From Saposhnikovia divaricata (lineage: Eukaryota; Streptophyta; Magnoliopsida; Apiales; Apiaceae): DNA of 64,000 bases. The notes under the pieces were generated by a model. That model searched no databases. It had not been told where the DNA came from and saw only the letters and a program-made list of their open reading frames with translations. The translations under genes and the position numbers were made by a program. Below are positions 1 through 10,658 of the stretch, in pieces. Each line of letters opens with the position of its first letter. Position 1 is the first letter of the stretch. The stretch covers positions 12,827,881 to 12,891,880 of the forward strand of contig CM071597.1 in the NCBI GenBank assembly GCA_036435485.1, given 5' to 3'.

Positions 1-204
1 TACGCTTGGGGTCTCGTACTCGGTCTCATATGTTTTCTTACTCTTTTCCCAAATAGGGGAGGGACATTCTCTAGCTCATTCCTTAGTGCTCCTTATTTCA
101 GGGATGGTTGGTGAATATAATCGATTATTGTTGATATGTAGCTAGTATTTGTAAGAAGTGCACATGGGTCTGACCCTGACCGTTTGTTTGTCTGACTTTG
201 TCAT

Positions 205-292
205 TATAAATATCAAAGTTTGTTTAATTATAATTTAGTATAATTGTTTATAAATATCAAAGTTTGTTTAATTATAATTTAGTATAATTTTT
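205..292. repeat. 44-bp tandem duplication
   Basis: The block beginning TATAAATATCAAAGTTTG occurs at 205 and again at 249, giving two head-to-tail copies of about 44 bp. It is a local duplication in AT-rich DNA with no evident function. Confidence 0.8.
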
Positions 293-1344
293 TTTGTTAG
301 TTTGATGTTTGCTTTAAAAAGTTCTTTATTTTTTATTTTTATGAGTTTATTTGGTTAAATTTAATGTTGTCCATAAGATTATGTAAAAGCAATTTGTAAT
401 AATATTGAAAATGTAACACTTAACAATTTTATATTCTTAAATTATTTAGTACTTTTATTGCTTTTGAATGAATGTCTTTTATACCTTATGAAAGACTTAT
501 GAAAGAGTACCCATTAAATATTAACAAATAGAATGACTATCCAAAAAAAAAAAAAAAGTTCCATGATAACCGGTCTTTTCTCTCATTTTTTCCCCCATTT
601 ACCTTTTAAATCTTTTCTCTCATTTTCTTCCCATTTACCTTTTTAAATCTTACCTTTTCAATTGACAAATTCAAGCCTTTTCCCCCTTTTTTTCCCATTT
701 CTCCGCTCACATCGATCTATCATGATGATATATATATATATATATACTTTCATCATTAAGCTCGTTCTCTCTCTAAATTTTTAGTGAACTGAGATATTTG
801 CGATTTGATATTTTAACACTAGTGCAACTTAAACTACATCGAATCGCATCACACCGTACCGGAGTTTTAAATTATAAATATTAAATCATCCTAATTTAAT
901 ATAATTTTCTATTATTAAAATCTGATTTAAATAATAAATTTATTGAAAAATTTTTATATTCAAGTACAGACATGTTTTGGTATGCTCAAGGTTAAATTCT
1001 CAAGATAGGGTAAGTATAAATTCATAAACTAAATTTACTTTTATACCATTGTCATTTTTATAGTTACAATTGTTTTAGCTAAAATACATCTAAAAGTTGC
1101 AAATGTTGAATAACTCGTTCTAATAATTTTTTTAGTGTTTACATTGTTAAAAATTTTATTTATAATTTTAGCTAATAATTAATATTTTTCAAATGTGTAA
1201 ACCACACCGCACATTGAACCGCACCGCATTTTCATGGTGCGATTTACGCAACTTTAGTTTCACGTGATGCGATGGCGGTTTGAAATTTGATCACATCGCG
1301 AGTTGATTCATGGTTTGAGGAAAAATAGCATTGCCTATTACAAA

Positions 1345-1377
<33 letters not shown>

Positions 1378-1389
1378 TATATGTATATG

Positions 1390-1420
<31 letters not shown>
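1345..1420. repeat. (TA)n / TATG microsatellite
   Basis: A run of TA dinucleotides, then ATATG/TATG units, then TA again, about 76 bp. It is partly self-complementary, so it could extrude or slip. Confidence 0.9.
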
Positions 1421-1565
1421 GGGGCAAATAATACATATAAAATGGACTAACTAATGATAAGATTATAGGTTTATAAGCTTAAGTTATTTACACTTAATAT
1501 TAATAGCGTCAAAATATTCTCTACATTTTATATACTTCCTAGTTGGTGAATCCTAGAAATATTAA

Positions 1566-2220
1566 GAGTTAATTGCATTTTACATCTCCTATCTTTACTC
1601 CATATTAAATTATGGGTACATACTTTCATGAATTGTGTTTTGCATCCCCAATTTTAAATTATAGGTGAAATCACGACCCCTTTATCCAAAATAATATTGT
1701 TTTTAACGAATAAATTGACAAATGCGATACAAAATTATTGTCCTGATTATACACATTTTATATTTTAAACTTGTCATTAGTTTACATTTTTTAAAATTTT
1801 AAATTTTAATCCGATATTATTTTTTGACCATTAATTGATAATAATATATTTATCAAAAATTGAACTAACATATAATAATTAAATAAACTACGGATATTAT
1901 TTTTGACCATTAATTGATAATAATATATTTATCAAAAATTGAACTAACATATAATAATTAAATAAACTTGGGATTATTACGATGTATGATACATATAAAA
2001 TTATTAACATATATTTCTACCATCTTAAAATATAAATCATATAATCAATGCAATAATTTTATATCTCATTTGTCAACATATTCATTAAAACAATTTTTTT
2101 TGATAGAAAATGTATAAGTGATTGTGCTTAAAGTTAGGGAATGTAAAATGCAATTTATGAAATTGCATATATATAATTGAATTTGGACTAAAGATAGGGG
2201 ATATAAAGTACAATCAACTC
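1566..2220. mobile_element. Non-autonomous DNA transposon with about 46-bp imperfect TIRs
   Basis: The left end starts GAGTTAATTGCATTTTACAT. The right end, read on the minus strand, starts GAGTTGATTGTACTTTATAT, and the similarity extends over roughly 46 bp with scattered mismatches. The element is 655 bp, AT-rich and non-coding, so it is MITE-like and would rely on a transposase supplied in trans. Long TIRs suggest a Mutator-like origin, but no clean 9-bp TSD is visible, so the superfamily is open. It contains an 80-bp internal tandem duplication. Confidence 0.65.
1811..1970. repeat. 80-bp tandem duplication inside the TIR element
   Basis: The block starting GATATTATTTTT at about 1813 is repeated from about 1893. 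The two copies differ mainly by one T in a homopolymer and at the junction base, so the duplication is young relative to its AT-rich surroundings. Confidence 0.85.
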
Positions 2221-2246
2221 TAGTCGGTGGATCCTAGAAATAATAA

Positions 2247-3904
2247 CTATAGTGATTCCATGTCTATAACACCTCTAGATCCTACACCTTAAAAATTAGA
2301 CATGTGGATTCTGATTCTCAATGTAAATTTGTTTCCGTAGTAAGTTCGTAAAGCTATGAATGGGATCCGGTGCGACATTACGAAGAACACCTCTAGTCTC
2401 ATTCATATTGGTTGAGTTTTATTCACTCGTTGACGTTGGAAGCATCATTTACTAGAAAATTTGTAATACTACAAAAGGTATTCATATTACTATAAACACT
2501 TCCATTTCTCTAACAGCTATTCCCTTGATTCGTAACTTCACGTATATATTGACATGACTTACTTCAATATAGGGCACTCCTTTACTAGCAGATGAAGATA
2601 ACCCAACATGATATGGAAATAAGATCTTCCCGTGAAGATCCTGGATGATGATAACCCAGAAGGATTCAAAGCACGACATAATCTCAAAATTCTCCGATGA
2701 GGATAACCCGACAACCAATGCATTGTGATATCTTCAAATAATATGTTCATGTAATGTAGTATGTAGTTGCCACAACTGCAACCTCCTATTTCAGCAATCA
2801 AGGGAACAAACTGAAATTGCAAATTTCTGGATAACTTAAAGAGTTTTCAGCTTTAAAAGATCACACAAATATAATGTACAGAAAAAGAAACTTGCACACA
2901 TATCAATTACTTTAAAAGATCACACAAAGACCAGAGAAATACCTATCTTTGCCTTTGATGGTGCAAGAGACTGATCACCCAGGCAATAACGTAGCAGGGC
3001 AAAATGAAGCAAACAGTTCGTAGCAAGATAAACTGTAAATACAAATACATTAGCATATAATCCTTAGAATCATGTAAGTAATGGTTGAAGATGCTGAATC
3101 TGTAGCTTACAAAAAGGGTACTTACAAGAAGAAAAAAAACGAGATGTCCACAATTCAAATTGGCCACCTGCAATGAAAGAAAAAAATGAGATGTCCGCAA
3201 TTAAAAGAAGAGAAACACAAAATCGTACAAATCACTACTAGCTCTTTACATTTATGTATAGCTATGGATGATTTTTTTAACTGATTTTTCTGCTAAAATA
3301 TAGTTGAAATATAATTTTACGTATTTTCTGAGATTTTGTAATTCAAAGTTCTTCTCAACAATACTGTATTTGTAGGTGTTCAAGTATCAAAGTTTATTCG
3401 GAGTTACACAGGTAACTTTTTGTTTAATCAGTTTGTTAAAATGTGTCAAGTTCAGGAAAAAAAGACTTGGCATGTCATGTAATATGAAATACAAATATAT
3501 CCATGTCAACAAATTAATGGGATACTTCGTGCTGAATAGATAATTAGATTTGAAAAAGCAGACATGATAAAATCACAGACATGATAAAATCACGGGGTAA
3601 AGACCTGATCATAGTTGAGAGGTGTATAATCAGCTGGATGACTAGCTGCAACAGTCCCAACAAGGATACCAAAATAATTAATTAAAACGATGCTATATCG
3701 ATGCCAACTCCACCACAACTTTTGGATGCCATAAATTATAAAATATAATACAATCATAAAATATAGGCCAACGCTGCCAACAAGGGATTCGTTTGTTATT
3801 GAGTGTAGATTATTTTCACAATTGAACAATTGAACAATTGAAAAAAACCAACTTAAGAGAGTATAAATAACTAGTACTCTTCTTAAGATTTAATCAGACT
3901 TACT
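2247..3904 (-). other. Unassigned region with possible decayed exons
   Basis: No gene could be identified. On the minus strand, 3606-3829 and 2943-3200 translate into hydrophobic stretches; the first contains FGILVGTVAASHP and ends LNYDQ at a GT. They could be exons of a membrane protein but match no family I can name. At 2482-2822 two overlapping minus frames are open, reflecting an imperfect internal repeat around GGTTATCCTCATC rather than protein. They lie downstream of the ALDH3-like exons in the same orientation, so they may be further captured fragments or chance ORFs. Confidence 0.3.
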
Positions 3905-4660
3905 GATAGGAAAGTTCCAAGAAACAAATATAAGTATGATGCCTAGAGGTTCTGGCAGCACTTCTGCTCTTGATGGAAAAAACAACAACGGTAATTGACT
4001 CTGGCCAAAGAAGCAAAGATGGTTAGTGAATATGAATAGATTTCTTCAATAAAATTTTTGCAAGACACCAGTGTAACTGTGCTGTGAAACTAAGTATTTG
4101 GATATAATGTATTTGGCATGCTCAACTAGGTGTTATTCCCAAAGTGTAACTCCGATATCAACTGAGCTCTAATACAATGTTAAACTAACAACTTTCCTGT
4201 AATTGCATAATACTGCCAAATGTGCTTAATTATATTATATAACTTCTTCTTTCACATAGAAGTGAAGAACCACTACCAAAGTAATTAGTCTATTAAATTT
4301 AAGAGGACAAGGCTTGTGTAGCAGCTTTCTTCACTACTCCAATCTACAGCAAATGAATTCCCAACAGAGAGTTATTGTCTGATTATACATAGTATATAAA
4401 AAAATGTAGAAAACAGAGTGAGGCAGAAAATTAGACTCACCTAATACTACTTCAAAAATGTACTACTTGATTATAGTTAAAAGTTCACAAACATTTAAAT
4501 ACTTGAGCGAATAGTCATATTCAACTACACATGGATAAAATATCGAAGAACAGAGAAGCAATTGAAATCACTTACTTCATCACGATAAACTTCAATGGGG
4601 TGTGTCCCGAGATCATGCTGAAGCGCTTGAAAGATTTGGTCCTCATTTTCATTAAGAAGT
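3905..4660 (-). pseudogene. Aldehyde dehydrogenase family 3 (ALDH3-type) gene fragment
   Basis: Three minus-strand exon pieces with good splice signals match the N-terminal part of plant ALDH3 proteins, which oxidise aldehydes with NAD(P)+. Exon 4576-4660 reads LLNENEDQIFQALQHDLG and ends HPIEVYRDE at donor GTAAGTG. Exon 4299-4343 follows acceptor TGTAG, reads IGVVKKAATQALSS, and is cut by a TAA where the family continues with a CLxKW-type segment. Exon 3905-4000 reads SQLPLLFFPSRAEVLPEPLG then VSWNFPI before donor GTAAGTC; SWNFP is the conserved start of the cofactor-binding region. The first exon and the catalytic Cys/Glu regions were not found. This is a partial, broken copy, possibly carried by the CACTA element ending at 6349. 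Confidence 0.75.
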
Positions 4661-4748
4661 CTGATGAAACCCAATTCAAGAAATTAATAATAATAACTAA
4701 CAACAATTAAGATAATTCAAGAATTGAAGAAAGAATAAGAGAGCATAC

Positions 4749-4898
4749 CTTTCCAGATTTAGAAAAAGAAAAAGAGAGTGGAGAGTCAGTTGAATCAGAA
4801 GAAGATTGATGATTCTTGAGCTTTTCAATGCAACCCATGTCTAAACAACCAAGACCCATATTATATGTATCAATGTATGAACAATCTAAATCAGACAC
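4749..4898 (-). other. Putative first exon of unknown origin
   Basis: A 50-codon minus-strand reading frame begins with ATG and ends at a plausible donor (GGAAAG followed by GTATGC). It contains MGLGCLDMGCIEKLK and a Ser-rich stretch. It lies about 90 bp upstream of the first recognisable ALDH3-like exon in the same orientation but does not resemble an ALDH3 N-terminus. It could be a first exon captured from another gene, giving a chimeric transcript, or chance. I do not recognise the protein. Confidence 0.3.
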
Positions 4899-5563
4899 TG
4901 TATCTATTTAATATATACAAGACAATCAAGAAAGAATGTAAGTAACTGGTCAATCAAAGTATACTAGCACTAGAGAGGAATTTGAGAAATACTAAGAGAG
5001 AGAGAGAGAGAGATTCCCAAAAACCCTCCGCCAATTTGCTTGAGAGAGAGGTTGAGAGAGATTCCCAAAGATCAGCACTAAATCAAACAGTTAACGACTT
5101 TAATATCACCACAAATACATGTGTAATATCAAATTAGGCCTAAACAATATATGATAGTAGAAAATATCGAATTATCAACACCTATAAACACATTCAATTT
5201 CATTTCCAAATCAAATTCAACAACTTAACTCCAAATAATACACAACAATACAAACAACAAATCTTCGGACTTACACAAACACACACACATCGAAAAGAAG
5301 GTAGCCCTATTTGAACTTGATCTGTGAAACGCCAATTGAATCACAATCCCCATCGAAACTCTAATTGCAGAAGTCCACTCCGTATGAAAGTTAATTGAAG
5401 CTTGAAGAAAACCCAAATCTTGAGAAAACCCCAAATGTTGAACAACCCTAATGAATTGAGGACTGAGGCGTTGTGTTTGAGATGTGTGGGACTTTTGCCT
5501 CTGTGATAATATATGTTTGGTGGCTAGACTTAATTGCTGCGTCTTAACACGTTCAGTGAGAAA

Positions 5564-5660
5564 CAGAGAAAGAGAGAGAGAGGGAGAGGGAGAGACAGAG
5601 AGGGGGAGAGTGTATTAGAGAGAGTTAGTGTGTTTTGTTTTAGAGAGAGTGAGTGTGTTT
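5564..5660. repeat. GA-rich microsatellite
   Basis: Purine-rich GAGAGAGA/GGGAGAGA repeats followed by duplicated GAGAGAGTGAGTGTGTTTTG units. A shorter (GA)n run lies near 4995-5060. Such tracts are common in 5' leaders and promoters of plant genes, but no start codon can be tied to this one. Confidence 0.85.
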
Positions 5661-5699
5661 TGTTTTTTTTACTAATTAGTGATGTGCTTCTAACAAGGC

Positions 5700-6349
5700 G
5701 GCAAAATTGTCGCGGTTCTTAATTAGAAAATTTTGGATAGCGCCACAAGCCACAGCTATCCAAAGCAGTTACGCACAATTTTTTTTCTATTTTATTATTT
5801 TTTTATTTGAAAATTTCTCCAATTTAATTAAATTTATAAGAAAATACGTTATTTTTATAAAAATGTTATATTTTAGTTCAATAATGCATACAAATTTTTT
5901 ATATCAAACTTAACATTATTTCTCAAACTTTATTCATTTTTTGGAAAATTATTTTTTTTTTTCAAAAAAAAATTAATTTGTTACGTTTTTTTAATGATTT
6001 GGTCTATTTTCAAATTATAAAAATGTTATATTTTTTAAAAATTCTAATAGTGAGTCTAATAACAAACTTTGAAAATTTAAATTATTTGTTTTTTAAATTA
6101 ATTAATTTTAATTCACAATAATTATTTATTTCAATTTTTGTTAAAAAGATTGTGTTTAAATCATATTAACGGCAACACTTCACAAGCGTTGCAACTTGCT
6201 ACGCTTCTTATAGATACGGCAACACCATGTTTTGTATACAGCAACACAAAAAACAAACGTTGCTGCAGGCCATCAAGTTTAGAGCTACTGTAACGATTTT
6301 CATTGCAACACCAAAAAAAACGTTGTTGCAGGCCATCTATGGTGTAGTG
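5700..6349. mobile_element. Right terminal region of a CACTA (En/Spm) transposon
   Basis: The segment ends at 6349 with GGTGTAGTG, the reverse complement of CACTACACC, a typical CACTA terminus. From about 6170 inward lie clustered subterminal motifs, such as GCAACACC, CAAGCGTTGC and two copies of ACGTTGNTGCAGGCCATC, as expected for transposase-binding arrays. The next base enters the reverse-transcriptase domain of a LINE, so the transposon landed inside it. The other terminus was not found in 1-6349, so the element probably extends upstream of the window and would then include the ALDH3 fragments. AT-rich sequence from 5770 to 6160 holds nothing else. Confidence 0.7.
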
Positions 6350-8069
6350 TCTCTTTTATGCTGATGATGTTTTGTTGTTTTCTAATGGTGACATTTCTTC
6401 TCTCAAGCATCTTACGGATTGTGTTTCTCGCTTTTCAAATGCTAGTGGGTTACGTCCAAGTTTTGTCAAAAGCACTGCTTATTTTGGAAATTGCACGGAG
6501 GAATTTAAAACCTAGTTTGACAATACTTATGGTTTTGCTCATGGGGCATTACCTATCCGTTTCTTAGGAGTTCCTCTAATTTCATCGATGCTGAGGCATA
6601 ACGACTGCATGCCTCTTTTGGAAAAAATAACGGCTTGGATCTCATGTTGGACATCTGCACTGCTTTCTTTGGCTGGTCGCGTGCAGATTCTTAAATCGGT
6701 TCTATACGCCCTGCAAGCATATTGGACTAATCATTTCGTTCTTCCTGCTTCAGTGCATTGTCGGCTTCAAACAATCTTCACCAGGTTTTTGTGGAAAGGA
6801 GATGTCAACACTAAGGGGGGTGCAAAGATTAGTTGGGACGCTATCTGCTTGCCATATGAAGAAGGGGGTCTAGGTTTCAAACATTCGAAAGGGTGGAATC
6901 AAGCTCAGATTATTACTCATTTATGTAAAGTGGTGTGCAAGAGTTCGGCTTTATGGCCTCAATGGGTTAATAACACTATGTTAAAGAGGCAACACTTCTG
7001 GAATATGAAATTGCCAAATGACCGTTCTTGGATCTTCAGAAATGTTCTCAGACTTCGTCTAGTGGCTCGCCAAATTCTCTCTTTTAAAATTGGTAATTGC
7101 CTTAGAACATCTATTTGGTTTGACCCCTGGTGGCACAGTACATGCTTGGCTGGAAATAATCATGATCGCATTATTGCACAAACAGGTATCTCTAGTGAGG
7201 CTACTGTGCACTCTCTTCTCACCACTGGTTCTTGGATTCTTCCTAGACCGACCAACAGGCTGCATCATCTTCATCCTGGTTTGGTGCATTGGACTCAAAA
7301 TTTCGACTACCCAAGCTTCGATCTCAGCTCTTCAGACGTCATCTTATGGGACGGCCTGCCACTCGTAAGATCAAAGCTCGGAGTATTTGGAAATCCATTA
7401 GAACTTTTTTTCCGGAGGTTACTTGGTTTAAGCTTGTATGGAATAGGTTTAGGATCCTGAGGTATGCCCATCTCGAATGGATTTTATGCCATGGCCGGCT
7501 TCCCACGTTACATAGGCTTGTTTCGTTTGGATTAGATGTTTTACAGTTATGCCACCTCTGTGCGGGTGGGATTGAAATAGATTCTCACCTCTTTATATCT
7601 TGCCCCTACAGCAGCTTCATTTTAGCAAAATTAGCTGGGCTTATTAAGTTTGATATTGTTGGAACGACTTGGGTGGAGGTTCTTCTCTCCCTAGGCAATA
7701 TTTTGAACCACATTCATAGGAACATTGCTCTCATTACTACACAGATCTTCTCCTATCACCTTTGGAGGGAAAGAAATGCGAGATTACATGATAAAGGGGC
7801 ATCTGGTCCGAATAGGCTGATTCAAGGTATCATGGTGGATCTTAAGGCAAAGCTTATTAACACAGAATGGTTCATCAAGCATGCTAACTTAGAGTTATAT
7901 GGGTGGCTTTTTATCTGATTCTTGATTCCACAGTGTTTTTTCCATTCTCTCCATTCTATTTTATGATAGTTTGGCGTAGATAGTTTCTCTCTTTGCTTTG
8001 GCAAAGAGCAAGGGTAAACCCCTGTATTTCTTCTTTCTCTTTTATATATAATATTAATTTAGGAAAAAA
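6350..8069 (+). pseudogene. L1-type LINE, 3' part of ORF2 plus 3' UTR and A-tail
   Basis: The fragment begins in the reverse-transcriptase catalytic motif (LLYADDVLLFSNGDIS) and runs through the C-terminal RT region and the zf-RVT domain (LEWILCHGRLPTLHR, then LCAGGIEIDSHLF and CPYS) to a stop at 7916-7918. A premature stop near 6511 and a frameshift around 7350-7460 break the frame. A 3' UTR of about 150 bp and an A-run follow, ending at the target sequence ACAATACAAAATAT of repeat copy A. The part upstream of the YADD motif is absent because a CACTA element interrupts it. It resembles the LINE at 46939-54517 at roughly 80% by eye, so they are different insertions of one family. Confidence 0.9.
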
Positions 8070-8333
8070 AACAATACAAAATATTACAAAATATCGGAAA
8101 TGCAATATTTGTATGCATGGTATATATTAAGTTAAATTTAAAATATCTTTAAAAAAATAAAATGATGACACAAGAAGAAAAAAATTAAAACAAAGACAAT
8201 TTATAAATAAAAAGCAAGATATTGTATTAAAAAAAAAAGCAAGATATCATTTTCCCTCCTGCTCTAGGAGGAGGTCCTAGTATATCCCTTCTATATTTTC
8301 TAATGAATATATTCTCACCTAATGTAGAATATG

Positions 8334-8387
8334 TTCTAGAAGGTTCTAGTATGATCGAGAACTTTCTATAATATATTATTATAAATA
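8334..8387 (+). promoter_or_regulatory. Heat-shock element and TATA box (copy A)
   Basis: TTCTAGAAGGTTC at 8334-8346 is a perfect three-unit heat-shock element (TTCnnGAAnnTTC). ATTATAAATA about 35 bp downstream serves as a TATA-like box. Further on is AATAATAAAG (about 8508), usable as a poly(A) signal. This promoter plus short leader plus poly(A) layout resembles an LTR of a heat-responsive Copia element, but LTR ends were not identified. An imperfect palindrome (CCTCCTGCTCTAGGAGGAGG) lies just upstream, near 8256. Confidence 0.5.
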
Positions 8388-9060
8388 TACCTCTTAGTCA
8401 TCTCTCCTTCCATTGTCACTCACTTCCCCAAGTTTTCTAGTTTTCTCCCCTTTTGCATATTTAGTATTACAAACCCTGTACTTTTTAAAGATTTTGAATT
8501 TCCTGATTTGAATAATAAAGCCACAACAGGAACAAGAACAGTACAAATGAAGTGTTAGTTTGTGTTTTTCTCTCGAATTCAAGTCCAACTTTGTGTGAGT
8601 TTTGTTAAATTGATTGTTTGGCATCTTAATTTTTATTTATACTGTATGTACAAGTTCAAATCCATATATATGTGTATAGGCCGGGGAGGCTATTTTTTAA
8701 AAAGTAGTCCATACATGTTTTATTATGAATTAAACTTTTCAGATTTGTTTTCTTAATGATTTCTTAAAATAGTGTGTTTTCATGTGATTAAAAATGTTGG
8801 ATCCCAAACTCCACTGCTTGAGGATACTAATCTTTCTTTTCTTTCTTCAACATTTACAAAATCAATAAATTCTAATAATTATGTTTAAGTTTTTAAGTTT
8901 TTCATCAAACTTTCCTATTAAATACAATTTAATTATAATAATATCAAATTTCTCATATAATTTTTGTTTTCTTTTTTATGAATTATTGTTTTTAAACAAT
9001 GAAGAAAATGTTCCAAAAATATGCTGGTACAGAATTTTGTTTATAGACTTTTGGGTGTGA
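8388..9060. other. Non-coding stretch of copy A
   Basis: AT-rich sequence between the HSE/TATA block and the coiled-coil relic. A splice-acceptor-like TATAG followed by GCCGGGGAGGCTA lies near 8677-8695 in this copy and in B and C. No coding region longer than chance is visible. Confidence 0.4.
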
Positions 9061-9240
9061 TCCAGGAGAAAAGAGCAGGCGCTGGCCACAGCACTGAGTG
9101 CAAATTCGGTCCTTCAGGAGAAGGAAGCTACTGTTGCGGATCTCAACCAAGAGCTGGAAACTACTCGGAGGAGCCATCAGTTGATGATGGCTAACGAACC
9201 TGATGCAGTTCTTCCTGCGTATGAGGATGGAGAGGAGTAG
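9061..9240 (+). pseudogene. Coiled-coil C-terminal coding relic (copy A)
   Basis: The frame reads RRKEQALATALSANSVLQ, then EKEATVADLNQELETTRRSH, then MMANEPDAVLPAYEDGEE and a stop: a heptad-rich helical segment with an acidic end. Compared with copies B and C, 54 bp (18 codons) are deleted in frame after VLQ, so the helix is shortened without a frameshift. A 3'-UTR-like tract follows. No start codon or upstream exon is visible. The likely source is a plant transposon-encoded protein or gag-like coiled coil, but I do not recognise the family. Confidence 0.45.
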
Positions 9241-9364
9241 AGTCTCCTTTGTTATTTTTTATTTTATTTTGTTGAGCTTTTTTTTGGTTGTAAAATGACA
9301 TTTTATTAAAATGTCTTGATTCAATATAAATTTTCTGTTCTCCTTTGGGAGTTTTCCAAATCCA

Positions 9365-9655
9365 TATGCCTTGATGTTAATATATATCTAATTTAGTGAT
9401 ATTTCCAAAATATTAAAAAATATAAAATAAATTTGGATCGTAAAATTAGTAGTCGACTATTGATTTGACAAATACTACTAACTAGTACTTTGTTCCGGAT
9501 TGTTGTTTCTACTTTTTTAAAAATATATATCGATAATCCAACCATACGGATGTCAATATATATATCTAATTTAGTGATATTCCCAAAATTTTTGAAAATG
9601 AAAAATAAATTTTGATAGTAAAATTAATTTGACTAATACTACTAACTAATAAAGC
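9365..9655. repeat. About 175-bp tandem repeat family, two units (copy A)
   Basis: Two diverged units with CCAACCATACGGATGTCAATA and CTAATACTACTAACTA blocks. The same vocabulary (GATCCAACCGTACGGATGAT, AAAAGTACTACTTC, CTAACTAGTC) forms five tandem units inside the CACTA at 16523-19591, so one repeat family sits in two different contexts of the macro-unit. Confidence 0.6.
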
Positions 9656-9951
9656 TGACCTGGCAATTGCCCAGCGTCTGGTTCAGATTTGGTGAGCAAT
9701 CTTTACTAACTTTTGATCCTTCTCCAATTGTCTCAATATCAGTGTCCAACCATCTCAGTTTCCTTCCTATAGTCTTAGCATGTTTCAGAGATTCGTTAAT
9801 ATGATGGTGCCGTAATATTTACATTCCCGTTGCTTGGTTTTTCTTACTTTACTTTGAATTTTCTTTGTTCATCAAATACTGACTGGGCATAATGTTAATG
9901 CAGAATTTGCTCTAGCTATGTCTCCAACGGAATCTTTTGTGCTTTCTGGAG
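9656..9951 (+). other. Exon-like relics of unknown gene (copy A)
   Basis: Two short blocks look spliced: one ends CAGATTTG before GTGAGC at 9692, and the second lies at 9904-9951 between GCAG and GGTAATT, reading roughly EFALAMSPTESFVLSG. Equivalent blocks occur in B and C with substitutions. They lie between the coiled-coil relic and an acidic coding block (10933-11038), so all may be remnants of one gene. The frames do not join cleanly, so I make no functional call. Confidence 0.25.
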
Positions 9952-9980
9952 GTAATTATTTTCACTATACATATCTTATC

Positions 9981-10658
9981 TGTTGGGTATATTTAACTAA
10001 AAAACGCAACAATGGGACAGCTATATTACAATTAACAAGAACAGGCAATTAACCAAATAACGAAACAAACACGATGGCAAAACAAGATATATAATTAAAT
10101 ACTGTAAAAAAGAAAGGAGAAAACACTTAGCTCTAATAGAAGCTTTAAAACTCTGAAAGAACAGAGCAGTTGAATCGTCAAGGTTTAGAGAAGTCTTGAC
10201 TGTTCTTGAAGAGATTATTGCCCCACTTACGCTGTGATGGGTTGAAGCAATATCGCTTGTAGGATAAAACAGCTCAGATCAATCCGATCACAGACGTGGC
10301 ACAGATCAACAGCGACTAGCACCTCAATTCACCCAAAAAACCTATGCAACTTATAAATGAATGCAAGGTAGGCACTTGAGATTACTTATATGTAAAACTC
10401 AAGCATAAGACTTCTATATATAGACATTTCAAGTTGCTTGGTTAAAAATCTTTTCGATTTATGTAAAAACCCATTTTAAACTCATTTCAAACTAGCAACT
10501 TTGCCTATATATAATTATGGATTCCACTAAGAAAATGTCTTAGATGCATACATGAAAGTTTAAGTCCTCATATCAAGGAACAACTTCCATAAGTTAGTTT
10601 CCGGAAATTACATCAAGAGCACATCTAAAATGTGTTTCAAACTTTAAATTTTCTAACA
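9981..10658. mobile_element. Solo LTR (copy A)
   Basis: A 678-bp segment starts TGTTGGGTATA and ends TTCTAACA, the TG...CA termini of an LTR. It is flanked by TTATC and ATATC, which differ at one base, as expected for an aged 5-bp target duplication. It contains a TATATATAG box but no PBS, PPT or coding region, so it is a solo LTR left by LTR-LTR recombination. The same insertion is in B and C and therefore predates the macro-duplication. Confidence 0.7.

Larger units (their letters stand above)
1..1540. other. AT-rich intergenic sequence, no gene seen
   Basis: No convincing coding region was found on either strand. The stretch is AT-rich, with poly-A/T runs, a short TA microsatellite near 729-748 and pyrimidine-rich patches around 580-700. 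Two GC-richer patches, near 830-865 and 1200-1310, share a CACCGCA/GTGCGAT vocabulary sometimes seen in decayed plant DNA transposons, but I could not pair them as terminal inverted repeats. It may be interior sequence of the CACTA element whose right end lies at 6349; that is inference. Confidence 0.5.
1541..2246. repeat. 25-bp direct repeats flanking the TIR element
   Basis: The 25 bp at 1541-1565 (starting AGTTGGTGAATCC) recur at 2222-2246 (starting AGTCGGTGGATCC) with about three mismatches. They directly bracket the TIR element at 1566-2220. Plant DNA transposons normally make 2-11 bp target duplications, so 25 bp is too long for a normal TSD. The element may have entered a pre-existing tandem repeat. 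Confidence 0.65.

Noticed and set aside
2482..2822. Overlapping 78- and 87-codon minus-strand frames with GLSSS repeats
   Set aside because: They arise from an imperfect GGTTATCATCATC-type DNA repeat open in two frames; no family resemblance.
3590..3829. Membrane transporter gene from the FGILVGTVAASHP segment
   Set aside because: The hydrophobic frame is short and isolated; I could not name a family or find adjoining exons, so no function was assigned.
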